Shown here one piece after another: positions 9,169-19,067 of a DNA stretch of 64,000 nucleotides (the first letter of the stretch is position 1; the number at the start of each line of letters is the position of its first letter). Below the pieces are notes generated by a model. That model did no database searches. It was not told the origin of the DNA and saw only the letters and a program-made list of their open reading frames with translations. The position numbers and the translations under genes were made by a program. Where the stretch lies: NCBI GenBank assembly GCA_029248525.1, contig JAQWJE010000016.1, positions 1-64,000 on the forward strand, in the 5' to 3' direction. Origin of the DNA: Candidatus Binatia bacterium (GTDB taxonomy: Bacteria > Desulfobacterota > Binatia > UBA12015).

Positions 9169-10356
9169 TCAGTTCCCGCCGTTGGCAGAGGAGGTTGGCG
9201 TTGCCGCGCTGCTCGGAGCGGGCGCCGGCTTCGAGACGACTTTGGAGCCATCTCGAATATCCTGCAGTCCTTCGACGACAACGGTCTCGCCCGGTTTTAT
9301 ACCTTTCTCGATGATCCATAACGTCTTGTAGGTCGGGCCTACCTCGACGGTGCGCATCTCGATGGTATCGCCGCCTTTGACCACGGCGACCTGGAACGTG
9401 CCCTGCATATCCTTCAGCGCTCGTTGGGGCACAACCGTGGCCCCCTTGAGCAGGTCGATCCTGACGCGGACACGAGCGTATTGCCCTGGTCGCAGCAATC
9501 CGTCCGGATTCGGGAAGCCTGTCTCGACGAGAATGGTGCCGGTTTCCGGATTGATGTCACGGCCGAGGGCCAGAAATTTACCGGGGTGTTTGTAGGTTGT
9601 GGCGTCAGTCAGAATCAGAGTGGCCGGGCTGGCGTCGCGCGACGGGTTGTCGATAAGGCTGCGTTTGAGGCGAAGGTATTGCTGTTCGCTGATTGGAAAA
9701 GCGACCTTGATCGGATCGATCGTGGAGACCGTGGTCAATAAATCCGGGGGGCCGACGAGGTCGCCGATCTGGGCTACGGCAATGCCGGCAAGCCCGCGAA
9801 TCGGTGCCTTGATTTTCGACCAGTCGAGGTTGAGCCTGGCTTTTTCGAGGGCCGCGGCGGCTGATTGGACCGAGGCGCGATTCGCGAGCTCAGTCTGCAC
9901 GGCGTCGTCGAGTTCTTTCTGGCTGACAGCCCCTCGCTTCGCGAGCGGCCGGAAACGAGCTACATTAAGGTCGCTCCGCTTGAGCGTGGCCTTGGCCCGA
10001 TCGAGAGCGCCCTCCTTGTTTTTCACGTCGGCCTGAAACTGACGGGGGTCGATTTCGAACATGAGCTCGCCGGAGGCAACCTCGGCGCCGTTCTCGTAGT
10101 TTTGCTTGAGCAGGTATCCCTGAACCTTCGGGCGAATCTGCGCATTGACGTAACCTTCGGTGGTGCCAACCCATTCCCCGTAAATCGGGATATCCATCTG
10201 GGTGCTCTGTGCGGTCAGAACTTCCGGCGTGGGGGCCTTGGGGAGCTCCGGCTTGCCGCAACCCATAGCCACAATCGCCAGAAGCGCGACCAGTCCGGGA
10301 GCTCTTCTTCGGGCTCCTGCGATGGTCCCTCGGGTGGCGTCCGTGGAGGCTTTCAT
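9169..10356 (-). CDS. RND periplasmic adaptor (membrane fusion lipoprotein, AcrA/MexA-like)
   Basis: About 395 residues from the ATG at 10356. A long basic N-region is followed by the hydrophobic stretch GLVALLAIVAMGCGKPE, whose Cys is a lipid-attachment candidate. Family segments follow: IYGEWVGTTEGYVNAQIRPK (lipoyl half), a paired coiled coil (KNKEGALDRAKATLKR ... ASVQSAAAALEKARLNL), the second lipoyl half IKAPIRGLAGIA, then the beta-barrel and membrane-proximal domains ending in a Ser/Ala/Pro tail. An alternative GTG start at about 10401 has a good AAAGGA ribosome site. It is the first gene of the pump operon and would bridge pump and outer-membrane channel. Confidence 0.92.
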   Translation of the reverse strand: MKASTDATRGTIAGARRRAPGLVALLAIVAMGCGKPELPKAPTPEVLTAQSTQMDIPIYGEWVGTTEGYVNAQIRPKVQGYLLKQNYENGAEVASGELMFEIDPRQFQADVKNKEGALDRAKATLKRSDLNVARFRPLAKRGAVSQKELDDAVQTELANRASVQSAAAALEKARLNLDWSKIKAPIRGLAGIAVAQIGDLVGPPDLLTTVSTIDPIKVAFPISEQQYLRLKRSLIDNPSRDASPATLILTDATTYKHPGKFLALGRDINPETGTILVETGFPNPDGLLRPGQYARVRVRIDLLKGATVVPQRALKDMQGTFQVAVVKGGDTIEMRTVEVGPTYKTLWIIEKGIKPGETVVVEGLQDIRDGSKVVSKPAPAPSSAATPTSSANGGN

Positions 10357-10447
10357 GGCCTGAGGGTACCTCGTTCGAAGGTTGGTCTGCACGGTTCTCA
10401 CAAAGGTTCCTTTCGGGTGAAGCTCGCTGGGTCGCAAAATAGGAATC

Positions 10448-10474
10448 CTAGCGAACCTTCGGGAGGGTCGCTAG
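10448..10474. promoter_or_regulatory. 27-nt inverted repeat upstream of the RND operon
   Basis: CTAGCGA (10448-10454) and TCGCTAG (10468-10474) are exact complements, and CCT/AGG inside extends the stem by three pairs after one mismatch. It lies about 90 nt upstream of the adaptor start. It could be the operator of a dimeric repressor of the pump, or a hairpin terminating transcription of the upstream lipoprotein gene: on the minus strand it is followed by TATTTT. No regulator gene is adjacent. Confidence 0.45.
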
Positions 10475-10626
10475 CGGAAAAGGCCTTGTCGGGGGTTGGC
10501 GAGAGCCCCTTTCGTGGCATGTTTCCGCACGGAGACGCCTGTCGGCAGCGAAGCCGAGAATCACTGCTGCCGAGGGCGGGCAGGGCGGTGCCTCGGTAGC
10601 GGCTCGAGGTCGCTGATATTGGCGAG

Positions 10627-12438
10627 CTAGTCGACTTCGACTACGAAATAACTGATCGAGCCCTGGCCCATTTCGTTTTCCGTGGTGACGCCGCCGGTGA
10701 TCGAGCAGCCGTCACAGGAACCGTCGCCGGCACCCGGAGACGTATCGCAGATCGCATCATCGCCGCTTTGGTTGCGCGCCCCGTCGTCACAATTGATCGA
10801 GTAGTCGGCTCCCTCGTTCACGCAGGCATAGGGTTCGCACGTCCCGGGGCCCTGGCTGCCGGGGCCACCGATGCCGTAGGAGATCCGCGAGGCTCGGGTG
10901 ATGGTTTCCGGGTCCGGTTCCCCATCGGGACCGACACCATTGTTGTAGGTGACGCAGAATTCGAGTGTACGGTCGGCTTCGTCCTCGGCGTCGAACTCCA
11001 GCGGTTCCTCAAAAAAGTACTGAGGTGGATCGTTATAGACCAGATTTTCGTAAATGACTGTCTCGCCGTCGGGCATGGTCCACCAGGAGCGCTCTCCGCG
11101 CTGGTGGGTGTGCGAGCTGAAGCTTGTCACACGCGCCCCACGCGGCAGCGTCCGGCTCCAGCACATCGTTTTTTTCGTATAGGCCTTGGCGCCCTCGGAC
11201 ATCAATTGGCCGATAGCGAAGCCGCCTGGCACCGATGTGCCTCGGGACGGATAGATCCGGTCTTCGGCGAAACGGTAGTTCATCCGGGCGTTCATCTCGG
11301 TGTCCTCGTTGGTCAGATTGAAGGCATGAGAATTCCAGCACACGGTCATCTCGCAGGGGGCCTGTTGGTAGACTCCGGGATAGAGGCGCGTCCGGGACTG
11401 TGGCTGTTGGGTGCCGGCGAAGCTGCTCGTGTTGGTTCCGTTGCCCGGGCCGTAGCCGATGCAGGCTGTTGTGGCTTCGATCGGCGTCTGACAGACGCCG
11501 TCGCCGCAGTCGTTGCCGCGCGGATTGCAGATTTCGCCCGCCGAGTCGCCGCCGGTGCAGGTCCAATTGCTGAAGGCTTCGGGGTCGTCATCGCCGCCCC
11601 TCAGAGTCGTGACCGCGGCGTTAATCAGCAGATGATGGCTGTTGGTGTTCTGCCGAATTTCGCGGAAATCGTAGTAGAAGAATTTTCCGTCGGGTGATTT
11701 GTATTCGTCGGGAATCTGTTCGCAGAAATTCTCGAAGCTGCAAAAGCAGATTTCCAGCTCGGTGGATTTGGGCAAGTTGTAGCTGGGCATGACCAGCTGG
11801 ACCCCGGTGCCGTCTTCCGGTTCTTCCAGTGGAAGGATCTGCATGGGCTCGGGCTCGGGGAAGCAACCGGCAACGCGCTCGGCTGTGCCCTCGATCGTGC
11901 CGTCTTCGGGGGCTCCGGATTGAATCCAGAAACGAAGCAGCTCGCGGGCCTCCTCGCTGACGGGGCCGGTCAGCGGCATGGCGCTTCCTCCACTCAGGAT
12001 GATGGAATCGTCGGTCCAGGCGGCGATCTTTCGCCAGAGCTGGCTTTCGTCCCGACTACCTGCCCGGACGAGAAGGAAGTCCGAGCTGAGCGAGGGTTGC
12101 TGGAAAATCGCCTCATGAGAATTGCCTGCAGAAAGATCCAGACCGCCGGAGGGATTGTCGGGGCCATGACATCCCACGCACTCGGGGGTGAAGACCAGTC
12201 TTTGTACCGCGTCAAAGGTGGATTCGAAGGTCTCGTCGCAAGTCGGCTCCTCCGGCTCCGGCTCAGGTTCCGGGTCAGGTTCCGGTTCGGGCGTTTGGAT
12301 CGGCGTCGGCGCATCGGGCGGGGTGCTCTGCGAATCGCTGCTCCCGGATCCGCCACAGGCGATCAGGGAGCCGCAGACGAAAAACAAAGCACCAGCGAGG
12401 AGCCAATTCGCAATCTTGCCCAAAAAATTCGTTGCCAT
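10627..12438 (-). CDS. lipoprotein with cytochrome c domain and copper type II monooxygenase-like domain
   Basis: 603 residues. A lipobox (LIAC, Cys28) is followed by a Glu/Pro-rich spacer (about 50-65). A c-type cytochrome domain has CVGCH at 87-91 and a likely axial Met in SAMP at 154. The larger second part carries NSHHLL (His268-His269), CWNSHAF (His371) and SSHTH (His443, His445), the copper-ligand pattern of ascorbate-dependent monooxygenases such as peptidylglycine alpha-hydroxylating monooxygenase. The C-terminus is Cys-rich (NCDDGARNQSGDD, GDGSCDGCS), like extracellular repeats of myxobacterial surface proteins. It would be anchored outside the inner membrane. Redox coupling of heme and copper domains is inferred; the substrate is unknown. 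Confidence 0.72.
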   Translation of the reverse strand: MATNFLGKIANWLLAGALFFVCGSLIACGGSGSSDSQSTPPDAPTPIQTPEPEPDPEPEPEPEEPTCDETFESTFDAVQRLVFTPECVGCHGPDNPSGGLDLSAGNSHEAIFQQPSLSSDFLLVRAGSRDESQLWRKIAAWTDDSIILSGGSAMPLTGPVSEEARELLRFWIQSGAPEDGTIEGTAERVAGCFPEPEPMQILPLEEPEDGTGVQLVMPSYNLPKSTELEICFCSFENFCEQIPDEYKSPDGKFFYYDFREIRQNTNSHHLLINAAVTTLRGGDDDPEAFSNWTCTGGDSAGEICNPRGNDCGDGVCQTPIEATTACIGYGPGNGTNTSSFAGTQQPQSRTRLYPGVYQQAPCEMTVCWNSHAFNLTNEDTEMNARMNYRFAEDRIYPSRGTSVPGGFAIGQLMSEGAKAYTKKTMCWSRTLPRGARVTSFSSHTHQRGERSWWTMPDGETVIYENLVYNDPPQYFFEEPLEFDAEDEADRTLEFCVTYNNGVGPDGEPDPETITRASRISYGIGGPGSQGPGTCEPYACVNEGADYSINCDDGARNQSGDDAICDTSPGAGDGSCDGCSITGGVTTENEMGQGSISYFVVEVD

Positions 12439-12527
12439 CCGAAAACCCTAGGCGACATCGTTGGAAAATACGAACGGCATCTGCGGAATGGTCGAATCGA
12501 GTGCTTGAGCTGCCAGGAACGCCAGCC

Positions 12528-12565
12528 GAAGCCCCAGGCGCAGACGCGACGCGTCATGGGGCTTC
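12528..12565. terminator. strong hairpin downstream of ssb
   Basis: GAAGCCCCA (12528-12536) and TGGGGCTTC (12557-12565) form a perfect 9-bp stem, and the loop contains a further GACG/CGTC stem. It lies about 86 nt past the ssb stop in the direction of transcription and just before the lipoprotein gene. There is no U-run, so a factor-independent terminator is only one possibility. The rest of 12439-12650 shows no convincing gene. Confidence 0.4.
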
Positions 12566-12650
12566 GACCTGAACCTGATCGTTTCGTTTTCTGAAGCGTT
12601 TCGGCTGGTGTGGTTTCCGCCGTGGTCCGCGCACACCAGTTGCCGAATTT

Positions 12651-13088
12651 TCAGAAGGGTACGTCGCCGCCTGAATCCCCGCCAGCGCCGCCACCGGTGG
12701 GCGCTGGCCCGAAATCGTTGCCGCCGCTATCTCCGCCACTTCCGGGACCGTCCTGGTCGCCCCGGCCTCCGAGAAAACGGACGTCGCGGGCGCGGATCTC
12801 GGTTGTCCAGCGCTTCTGGCCTTCCTTGTCCTCCCAGCTGCGGGTATTGATCTCCCCCTCGACATAGACCTCGCGGCCCTTTGAGAGGTATTTCGAGCAG
12901 ACTTCGGCCTGCGGGCCCCACACCACGATGCGGTGCCATTCCGTCCGGGTCTGTTTCTGGCCCTCTTTGTCTTTCCAGACTGAATCCGTCGCGACATTGA
13001 AATTCGTCACACCGGCTCCCGATTGGGTAAACCGAATTTCGGGATCGGCTCCGAGCCGTCCCACAATAATCGCCTTATTTACTGACAT
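12651..13088 (-). CDS. ssb: single-stranded DNA-binding protein
   Basis: 145 residues from the ATG at 13088, which has a GGAGGAG ribosome site. The OB-fold runs from [17 protein letters not shown] through [26 protein letters not shown] and [16 protein letters not shown] to about residue 105. A Gly/Asp-rich flexible linker follows, and the protein ends in DVPF, the acidic tip that contacts replication and repair partners (DDIPF in E. coli). The same frame stays open far upstream, but that extension is antisense to RNase J and is not coding. It is transcribed divergently from the RNase J gene across a 228-nt gap. Confidence 0.97.
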   Translation of the reverse strand: MSVNKAIIVGRLGADPEIRFTQSGAGVTNFNVATDSVWKDKEGQKQTRTEWHRIVVWGPQAEVCSKYLSKGREVYVEGEINTRSWEDKEGQKRWTTEIRARDVRFLGGRGDQDGPGSGGDSGGNDFGPAPTGGGAGGDSGGDVPF

Positions 13089-13316
13089 AGCTATACTCCT
13101 CCGACATTGGCGAAACCTGCGGTTTGGGGAATCCGAACCGCTGCTCCGCGTTACACCCTTGCGGGCTTTCAGGCAAAGCCAACCAATCTTCGTGCCAAGT
13201 CCTCTTTGACTTCGCTGCGCCAGAGGCCTAGGTTTCAAGGGGTCCGAAGCGGTTCGGACGATTCGCTTCCGTTGTTGGCTGTGGTGTCGGTGGGGAGCGT
13301 GAGTGGGAGTGTGGTT
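13089..13316. other. divergent intergenic region between ssb and the RNase J gene
   Basis: These 228 nt must hold promoters for both directions. Reading right to left there is a strong ribosome site for ssb; reading left to right there is a run of in-frame GTG codons before the RNase J start. A GGTTCGGATTCC-like string on the minus strand recalls a tRNA T-arm, but no cloverleaf can be built around it. I see no clear sigma-70 hexamers. Confidence 0.4.
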
Positions 13317-14969
13317 GTGGCTGGACCGGTGAGAATCATCCCGTTGGGGGGCTTGGGCGAAATCGGCCTGAATATGCTGCTCGTCGAGTGTGACGGAGCG
13401 GCGGTTGCCATCGACTGCGGGGTCCTGTTTCCGGAGAGGCCCGGTTTGGGCATCGATCTTCTCCTCCCGGACATCACCTACCTGACGGAGCGCCCCGGAT
13501 TGCTCCGTGGGGTCATCCTGACGCACGGGCACGAAGACCATATCGGTGCCTTGCCGAGACTGCTGCAGGAACTCGATGTGCCGGTGTTTGGCCCTCGTTT
13601 GGCGATGGCTCTGGTCGGCGAGAAGTTGCGCCGCCAAGGCGTCACGGCGACGCTGGAAACGTTTACTCCCGGAGCCCATATCCAGATCGGTCCCTTCGAA
13701 ATCGAACCGATTCATGTCACCCATTCGATTGCCGATGCCTGCGCCTTTGCGCTCAAGACGCCGCACGGCACGATCCTTCACTCGGGCGATTTCAAAATCG
13801 ACGAGACCCCCGTGCATGGCCCCGGAGCCGATCTGAAAAGGCTCAGTGAATGGGGAGAGAAGGGTGTCCGCCTGCTGCTTTCGGATTCGACCAATGTGGA
13901 CCAGCACGGTCATTGCGGGTCGGAGTCCGACGTCGGGCCGGCGCTGGAATCGGTGATGCGTAAAATCCCGGGTCGTGTGTTCGTGACGACCTTTGCCTCT
14001 CATCTGCACCGCGTGCAGCAGATCGTGAATGCCAGTGCGGCCTGCGACCGTCGAGTCGCCGTTGCGGGGCGAGGCTTCGAGGATTCCACTCGCCTGGCGC
14101 AGGACCTCGGCTACCTGAAAATGCCCGGCCCCGGATTGATTCGGGCAACCGAAGCAATGCAGTTGCCAGCGGGGAAGGTGACGGTTCTGGTTTCGGGCTC
14201 GCAAGGCGAGCCGAACTCGGCTCTGACTCGAATCAGCGAGGGGCGGTTCAAGAATGTCACGCTTGCGCCGGGAGATGGCGTCATTCTTTCCTCCCGGGTG
14301 ATTCCCGGAAACGAGAGAGGTGTGCACGGGCTGCTGAATCGGATTGCCAAAAGTGGCGCGACTCTGCATCGCGGTGATCGTGAGGGGGTTCATGTATCGG
14401 GGCACGCCCACCGTGACGAATTGCAGACCCTGTTGCGGCTCGTGAAGCCGGAATACTTCGTTCCGGTGCACGGAGAGTACCGGCATCTGGCCTCGCACCG
14501 ATCGCTCGCCGCAGAGACCGGTGTGGCGCGGGATAAATGCATTTTGCTCGAAGACGGCGATGTTCTCGAACTCGATGCCACAGGGGCGCGCACGGGCGAA
14601 CGCGTTGTCGCCGGCCGGGTGCTGCTTGATGCCTCGCGCGAGGGTGAGGTCGGGCTGGAGGTCCTGCGGGACCGTAGTCACCTGTCCAATGACGGATTTG
14701 TCGTGGCGGTCATCGCCATCCACGCCCAGACCGGCGAGATCACCAGTGGTCCGGACCTTGTGACGCGTGGGGTTCTGCGTGGCGAAGACGATTATGTGCT
14801 CCTCGATGAGGCGAAGGCGAATCTGGTGAGCGGCTTGCGAGCCATCGCTCCGGAATCGCGCGCGGATCTGCTGGAGGTCGAGTCCGAGGTCCGTCGGATT
14901 TTGAAGAAATTCTTTTCGAGGGCGAGGCGACGACGTCCCTTGATCGTCCCCCATGTTTTCGAGATGTGA
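13317..14969 (+). CDS. ribonuclease J (metallo-beta-lactamase/beta-CASP RNase)
   Basis: About 550 residues, matching RNase J1/J2 length. The protein begins [19 protein letters not shown], the usual RNase J N-terminus. [13 protein letters not shown] supplies the metal-binding HxHxDH motif, HSGDFKID the later metal ligand, and [10 protein letters not shown] and [10 protein letters not shown] the beta-CASP motifs. The chosen start is the GTG at 13317, 7 nt after GGGAG; several in-frame GTGs upstream are alternatives, but the extra N-terminal sequence is not family-like. RNase J acts in mRNA decay and rRNA/tRNA processing as a 5'-3' exonuclease and endonuclease. It is followed immediately by ftsK. 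Confidence 0.93.
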   Translation: MAGPVRIIPLGGLGEIGLNMLLVECDGAAVAIDCGVLFPERPGLGIDLLLPDITYLTERPGLLRGVILTHGHEDHIGALPRLLQELDVPVFGPRLAMALVGEKLRRQGVTATLETFTPGAHIQIGPFEIEPIHVTHSIADACAFALKTPHGTILHSGDFKIDETPVHGPGADLKRLSEWGEKGVRLLLSDSTNVDQHGHCGSESDVGPALESVMRKIPGRVFVTTFASHLHRVQQIVNASAACDRRVAVAGRGFEDSTRLAQDLGYLKMPGPGLIRATEAMQLPAGKVTVLVSGSQGEPNSALTRISEGRFKNVTLAPGDGVILSSRVIPGNERGVHGLLNRIAKSGATLHRGDREGVHVSGHAHRDELQTLLRLVKPEYFVPVHGEYRHLASHRSLAAETGVARDKCILLEDGDVLELDATGARTGERVVAGRVLLDASREGEVGLEVLRDRSHLSNDGFVVAVIAIHAQTGEITSGPDLVTRGVLRGEDDYVLLDEAKANLVSGLRAIAPESRADLLEVESEVRRILKKFFSRARRRRPLIVPHVFEM

Positions 14970-14970
14970 A

Positions 14971-17358
14971 ATGGCTACAAAACCTCCCAAAAAGACCAGA
15001 ACGGTTGCGAAGGTGCGGGCCAAGTCGAAACCGGCGGCGCGTACCAGAGCGAAGTCCAGAGCGCGCGACAAAGCGAAGAGTCGACCTCGCGGCAGCGCAA
15101 AGGTCGCCCGCCTCGAGGAGGTTCCGGCGCCGGGCAAGATGCAGACGCTGGGCCGCGAAGTCCTGGGCGTCGGGGTCGGCCTGCTCGCCGCATTGGTTCT
15201 GGTCGCGGTCGCCTCATACTCTCCCGAAAACCGAGACAACCTGGCTGGGCCCCTGGGCTATGCCATCGCCGACGTTCTCGTTTCTGCGATCGGGATCGCC
15301 GCATATCTGGTGCCGGTCGGGTTGGCCGCCTGGGGCTCGCTGGTCTTTCGCGGTTCTCGAGCCAATATGGGGCCACTCTTCGGGTTGGCGGTCGGGCTGG
15401 GCCTGCTCTCGGGGGCGACCTTGTTGCAGCTGCTGCTCGGGCAATGGCAGGAGATGGAAGCTGGCGGCATTGTCGGCGGTTTCCTGCGGGTTCTGCTGGC
15501 CGATAATTTCGGACCGGCGGGGGCGTGGATGATCACTGGAACCGTTTTTGCGATCAGCGTCTCGATCGCAACGGGTCAGACGTTGCGCGGATTGGCGCAG
15601 AAGACCGGCAAGGCAGCTCGCGGAGGCGCTTCGCGCGTTCGCGACGGTATGCGTCGCAGGCGCGCCGCTGTGCCGATCGAACTGGGCGGCGCCGAGGAGA
15701 TCCAACCCTCCGGGGGCCGGGCCTCGGTCCGTCGTCCGGCGCAGATTCCACCTGAGCCTGCACCGCGGGCAGCGTCTGCGGGAGCTGCGCGCAGAGCACC
15801 GGTGATTTCGACGGCTCCTGGCGATGCCGGGCGGAAAAAGGTTCGCCGACAGGTGGAAATGCGCTTCGACGATGGCAACTACAGCTTGCCGCAATCAAGC
15901 CTTCTGGATTCCCCTCCGGCCAAGGATGATACGGTCAACGAGGAGGCTCTGCAGGGGCAGGCGAAGCGCCTCGAGGCCAAGCTGGGTTCCTTCGGTGTCG
16001 AAGGTGAAGTCATTCAGATTTACCCGGGCCCGGTGATTACAACTTACGAGTTCGAACCAGCACCCGGCGTCAAGGTCGCCCGGATCACCCGATTGGTGGA
16101 CGACCTGACGATGGCCTTGAGTGCGCGAAGCCTCCGAATCGTGGCGCCGATTCCCGGCAAGTCTGTGGTCGGAATCGAGGTCTCGAACGAAAAGCGCGAC
16201 ATGGTCGCGATGCGCGAGATCATCATGGGCGACGGGTTCACCCAGTCCAAAGGCCATCTCGAATTGGCTCTGGGTCACGACACGACCGGCTTGCCGGTCT
16301 GTGCCGATCTGTCCAAGATGCCGCACCTTCTTGTGGCGGGCGCCACGGGTGCCGGTAAATCGGTCTTCCTCAACTCCATGATCACCAGCCTCCTCCTGCG
16401 TTGCACGCCTCGGGATGTGCGCATGGTTTTGATCGACCCCAAGCAGCTCGAGATGGCCCCTTACGAGGATATCCCGCATCTTCTGGTGCCGGTGATTACC
16501 AAGGCCAAGCCGGCGGTCATCGTTCTCAACAATCTGGTCGCTGAAATGGAATTGCGCTACCGGATGATCAAGGAAAAAGGCGTTCGCAGCATCGATGCCT
16601 ACAACAAGAAGATCGCCAAGGAAGAGGCTGCGGGCGAGGGCGGTGGTCCGGTGTCGGGGAGCGGCAGCGACGAGGAGGAAGCGTCGATTCATCAGCATAT
16701 GCCGCGCCTTGTCGTGATCGTCGACGAGTGGGCGGATCTGGTGATGACGCGCAAGGACGCCGAGGAGCCGATCACGCTTCTGGCACAGAAGGCCCGTGCC
16801 GCCGGCATTCACCTCGTGCTGGCAACCCAGCGGCCCTCCGTGGATGTGATTACCGGTATCATCAAGGCAAACTTCCCGGCGCGTATTGCATTTCAGGTCC
16901 GTGCCAAGGTCGACTCCCGAACCATTCTCGACGTGATGGGTGCCGAGCGGCTGCTCGGGATGGGGGATATGCTCTTTCTCTCACCCGGGGCCTCTTCGCT
17001 GCAAAGGCTCCACGGTGCCTTCATCTCGGATGAAGAAGTCGAGCGCATCGTCGATTTCGTCAAGGAACAGGAAGAGCCGCAATACGAGATGGTGATGATG
17101 GAGGATTCCACCCCCGACGAGGAAGGGGGCGGCGAGGGTGGTGGCGATGCCGAACTCGACGACCTCTACGACAAGGCGCTGTCGATTGTTGTGGACTCCG
17201 GGAAAACATCGATTTCCTACCTCCAGCGTCGCTTGCAGATCGGTTATAACCGCTCGGCGCGCATCATCGAGTCGATGGAACGCGAGGGAGCCCTTTCCAG
17301 CCCGGATCATCGCGGGATGCGCGAGATCATCGCGCCGCGAATCGACCCCCAGGATTGA
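14971..17358 (+). CDS. ftsK: DNA translocase FtsK
   Basis: About 795 residues from the ATG one base after the RNase J stop (an upstream in-frame ATG at 14953 overlaps that gene). A Lys/Arg-rich N-terminus is followed by about four membrane helices (to residue about 210), a short basic linker, then the motor: the alpha part, Walker [10 protein letters not shown] near residue 457, Walker [11 protein letters not shown] near 582, [13 protein letters not shown], and at the end the gamma winged-helix domain ([20 protein letters not shown]) that reads polar DNA signals. The linker is much shorter than in E. coli, as in the SpoIIIE-like class. It moves chromosome termini through the division septum. 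A Gly/Ser/Glu insert near residue 555-570 is unusual. Confidence 0.96.
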   Translation: MATKPPKKTRTVAKVRAKSKPAARTRAKSRARDKAKSRPRGSAKVARLEEVPAPGKMQTLGREVLGVGVGLLAALVLVAVASYSPENRDNLAGPLGYAIADVLVSAIGIAAYLVPVGLAAWGSLVFRGSRANMGPLFGLAVGLGLLSGATLLQLLLGQWQEMEAGGIVGGFLRVLLADNFGPAGAWMITGTVFAISVSIATGQTLRGLAQKTGKAARGGASRVRDGMRRRRAAVPIELGGAEEIQPSGGRASVRRPAQIPPEPAPRAASAGAARRAPVISTAPGDAGRKKVRRQVEMRFDDGNYSLPQSSLLDSPPAKDDTVNEEALQGQAKRLEAKLGSFGVEGEVIQIYPGPVITTYEFEPAPGVKVARITRLVDDLTMALSARSLRIVAPIPGKSVVGIEVSNEKRDMVAMREIIMGDGFTQSKGHLELALGHDTTGLPVCADLSKMPHLLVAGATGAGKSVFLNSMITSLLLRCTPRDVRMVLIDPKQLEMAPYEDIPHLLVPVITKAKPAVIVLNNLVAEMELRYRMIKEKGVRSIDAYNKKIAKEEAAGEGGGPVSGSGSDEEEASIHQHMPRLVVIVDEWADLVMTRKDAEEPITLLAQKARAAGIHLVLATQRPSVDVITGIIKANFPARIAFQVRAKVDSRTILDVMGAERLLGMGDMLFLSPGASSLQRLHGAFISDEEVERIVDFVKEQEEPQYEMVMMEDSTPDEEGGGEGGGDAELDDLYDKALSIVVDSGKTSISYLQRRLQIGYNRSARIIESMEREGALSSPDHRGMREIIAPRIDPQD

Positions 17359-17420
17359 GGTTCTGCCGGGCCCGCTATTTTTCGTGTGCACAGGGGCGCG
17401 ATAGGCCATAGGGTTTCGGG

Positions 17421-18101
17421 ATGGGAAGCCGTCCCCGGATCTGTTGCCGGACTTTATTGATCGTCGCATGCATAAGCCTTTCGGTCGGGGCGAGCGCTGC
17501 GCCCGACCGGGCCGCGACGGCCGTCGAGCTTGTGCAGGCCCGGTACGACGAGACCGCGACGCTTTCCGGCCGCTTCGTGCAGGAAGTTTCGCTCGGTGCG
17601 AGCGGTCGGGTGATCCGCTCCGAAGGAACCCTGAAATTTCACAAGCCGGGACGGATGCGCTGGGAATATGAGGGGCCGGATCCGCAGATCCTGATCGCAG
17701 ATGGCAAGACCCTCTGGATTCATCAACCCGAGGACGCGCAGGTCCTGCGGGCACCCCTGGAACAAGCCTTCGCCTCGAGTACGCCGGTATCCTTCCTGTT
17801 TGGGGTGGCTCGTCTCGGGGAGGATTTTCGGGCGAAAATCCTGCCACCCGGCAGGAATGGTTCTCTGCGCCTCAAGCTGGAGCCCAAAGCACCCGACGCT
17901 CAGGGATCCAGCGGAGTGCTCGTGCTGGAGGTCGACCCGACCACCTACGACCTGCGCGCGGCCGTGGTGCGCGATCCTCTGGGGAATCAAACTCGAGTGG
18001 CTCTCGTGGATATCCGTCGCAACCTGACGCTGGACGACAGTCTTTTTATCTTTGAGCGCCCGCCCGGTACCGATGTGCAGCAGGCGCCCTCGGGTCGATG
18101 A
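17421..18101 (+). CDS. lolA: outer-membrane lipoprotein carrier protein LolA
   Basis: 226 residues with a signal peptide (hydrophobic TLLIVACISLSVGASA). The mature part opens AVELVQARYDETATLSGRFVQE, the standard LolA N-terminus, followed by GTLKFHKPGRMRWEYEGPD and LIADGKTLWIHQPEDAQV, which build the half-barrel that binds lipoprotein acyl chains. LolA carries lipoproteins from LolCDE across the periplasm to the outer membrane, consistent with the many lipobox proteins in this window. It lies 62 nt downstream of ftsK, as in many proteobacteria where ftsK-lolA is conserved. Its stop overlaps the start of the next gene (ATGA). Confidence 0.95.
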   Translation: MGSRPRICCRTLLIVACISLSVGASAAPDRAATAVELVQARYDETATLSGRFVQEVSLGASGRVIRSEGTLKFHKPGRMRWEYEGPDPQILIADGKTLWIHQPEDAQVLRAPLEQAFASSTPVSFLFGVARLGEDFRAKILPPGRNGSLRLKLEPKAPDAQGSSGVLVLEVDPTTYDLRAAVVRDPLGNQTRVALVDIRRNLTLDDSLFIFERPPGTDVQQAPSGR

Positions 18102-19063
18102 GGTCCCGGGCTTTCGGGGTTGGCATCGCGCCGCGGCGCTTCGGGCTCGTCAGTCCCGTGGTAACGCTTCACCCCCGTGCGCATGGCGCATGGGAAGTCT
18201 CGGCCGGGCTGTCCGAGCTGCGCGAGGTGGCGCAAGCCGCCGACCATTCGGGTTATGATTTCCTGACAGCCAGCGAACACGTGGCGATGCCGACAGCCGC
18301 GGTAGGCACGCGCGGCGCTCGCTATTACGACCCGTTGGCGACACTCGGCTACCTGGCTGCGCTGACCAGCGAGATTCGACTTCTCCCGCACGTGGTGGTT
18401 TTGCCCTACGCGCATCCCATGGCGGTGGCCAAGCGCTACGGCACCCTCGATGCGCTCTCGCAGGGCCGTGTCCTTCTGGGCGTCGGGGTTGGCAGTCTGG
18501 AGGAGGAGTTTGAGTTGCTCGGCGTCGATTTCACGGCCCGGGGTGAGCGCTACGAGGAAGCATTGCGGGCGCTGCGAGTAGCTTTGGATGGCGAGACGCC
18601 TTCGTTTCACGGACGCTTTTTCGACTTCGAGGACTTTGTGATGGAGCCCCGCGCCGTGCAGGCAAGGGTGCCGCTGTGGCTGGGTGGGCGCAGTGAGCGA
18701 TCTTTGCGGCGAGCTTTGCTGCTCGGTGAGGGGTGGATCCCGTTCGGTGTTTCGGCATCGCAGTTGCGAGGGTTTCTGGAGCGTGCCGAGGCGTCACCCG
18801 CCGCCCGGGCTCGCATGGAGCGCCGAGCCCCGGCTCTGGAAATTGTAGTCCAACCGGAGCATCCGTTGGATTTGCGTGGGCGCCAGTCGGTCCGGGGATG
18901 CCGCGAGATGTTGGAGGCTTATACGGAAATCGGGGTCACCGGGTTCAAACTTCGCTTTCGGGCAGATACCCTCAGGGAGTTCCTCGCCCAACTGGAAGTC
19001 TTCCGGCATGAAATTGCCGATCCGATGCGAGGGGCCGGACCAGACAAGGACTCGGGGGGATAG
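18098..19063 (+). CDS. LLM-class (probably F420-dependent) oxidoreductase
   Basis: 321 residues of luciferase-like TIM-barrel type. Family segments are ELREVAQAADHSGYDFLTASEHV, LGYLAALTSEIRLLPHVVVLPYAHP, AKRYGTLDALSQGRVLLGVGVG and FDFEDFVMEPRAVQ. The pattern is closest to the mycobacterial-type subgroup that uses coenzyme F420 rather than FMN, but cofactor choice is inferred from family resemblance only. The substrate is unknown. It is translationally coupled to lolA, although no functional link is obvious. Such enzymes are abundant in actinobacteria and in several uncultured Gram-negative phyla. Confidence 0.85.
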   Translation: MRSRAFGVGIAPRRFGLVSPVVTLHPRAHGAWEVSAGLSELREVAQAADHSGYDFLTASEHVAMPTAAVGTRGARYYDPLATLGYLAALTSEIRLLPHVVVLPYAHPMAVAKRYGTLDALSQGRVLLGVGVGSLEEEFELLGVDFTARGERYEEALRALRVALDGETPSFHGRFFDFEDFVMEPRAVQARVPLWLGGRSERSLRRALLLGEGWIPFGVSASQLRGFLERAEASPAARARMERRAPALEIVVQPEHPLDLRGRQSVRGCREMLEAYTEIGVTGFKLRFRADTLREFLAQLEVFRHEIADPMRGAGPDKDSGG

Positions 19064-19067
19064 CGAA

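Noticed and set aside
13100-13200. tRNA-like GGTTCGGATTCC string on the minus strand
   Set aside because: The T-arm stem does not pair and no acceptor, D or anticodon arms can be drawn around it.
12651-15239. An 862-codon minus-strand open frame, apparently one giant protein ending in SSB
   Set aside because: Only the last 145 codons are SSB-like and have a strong ribosome site. The rest is antisense to RNase J and the ftsK start, an effect of high GC.
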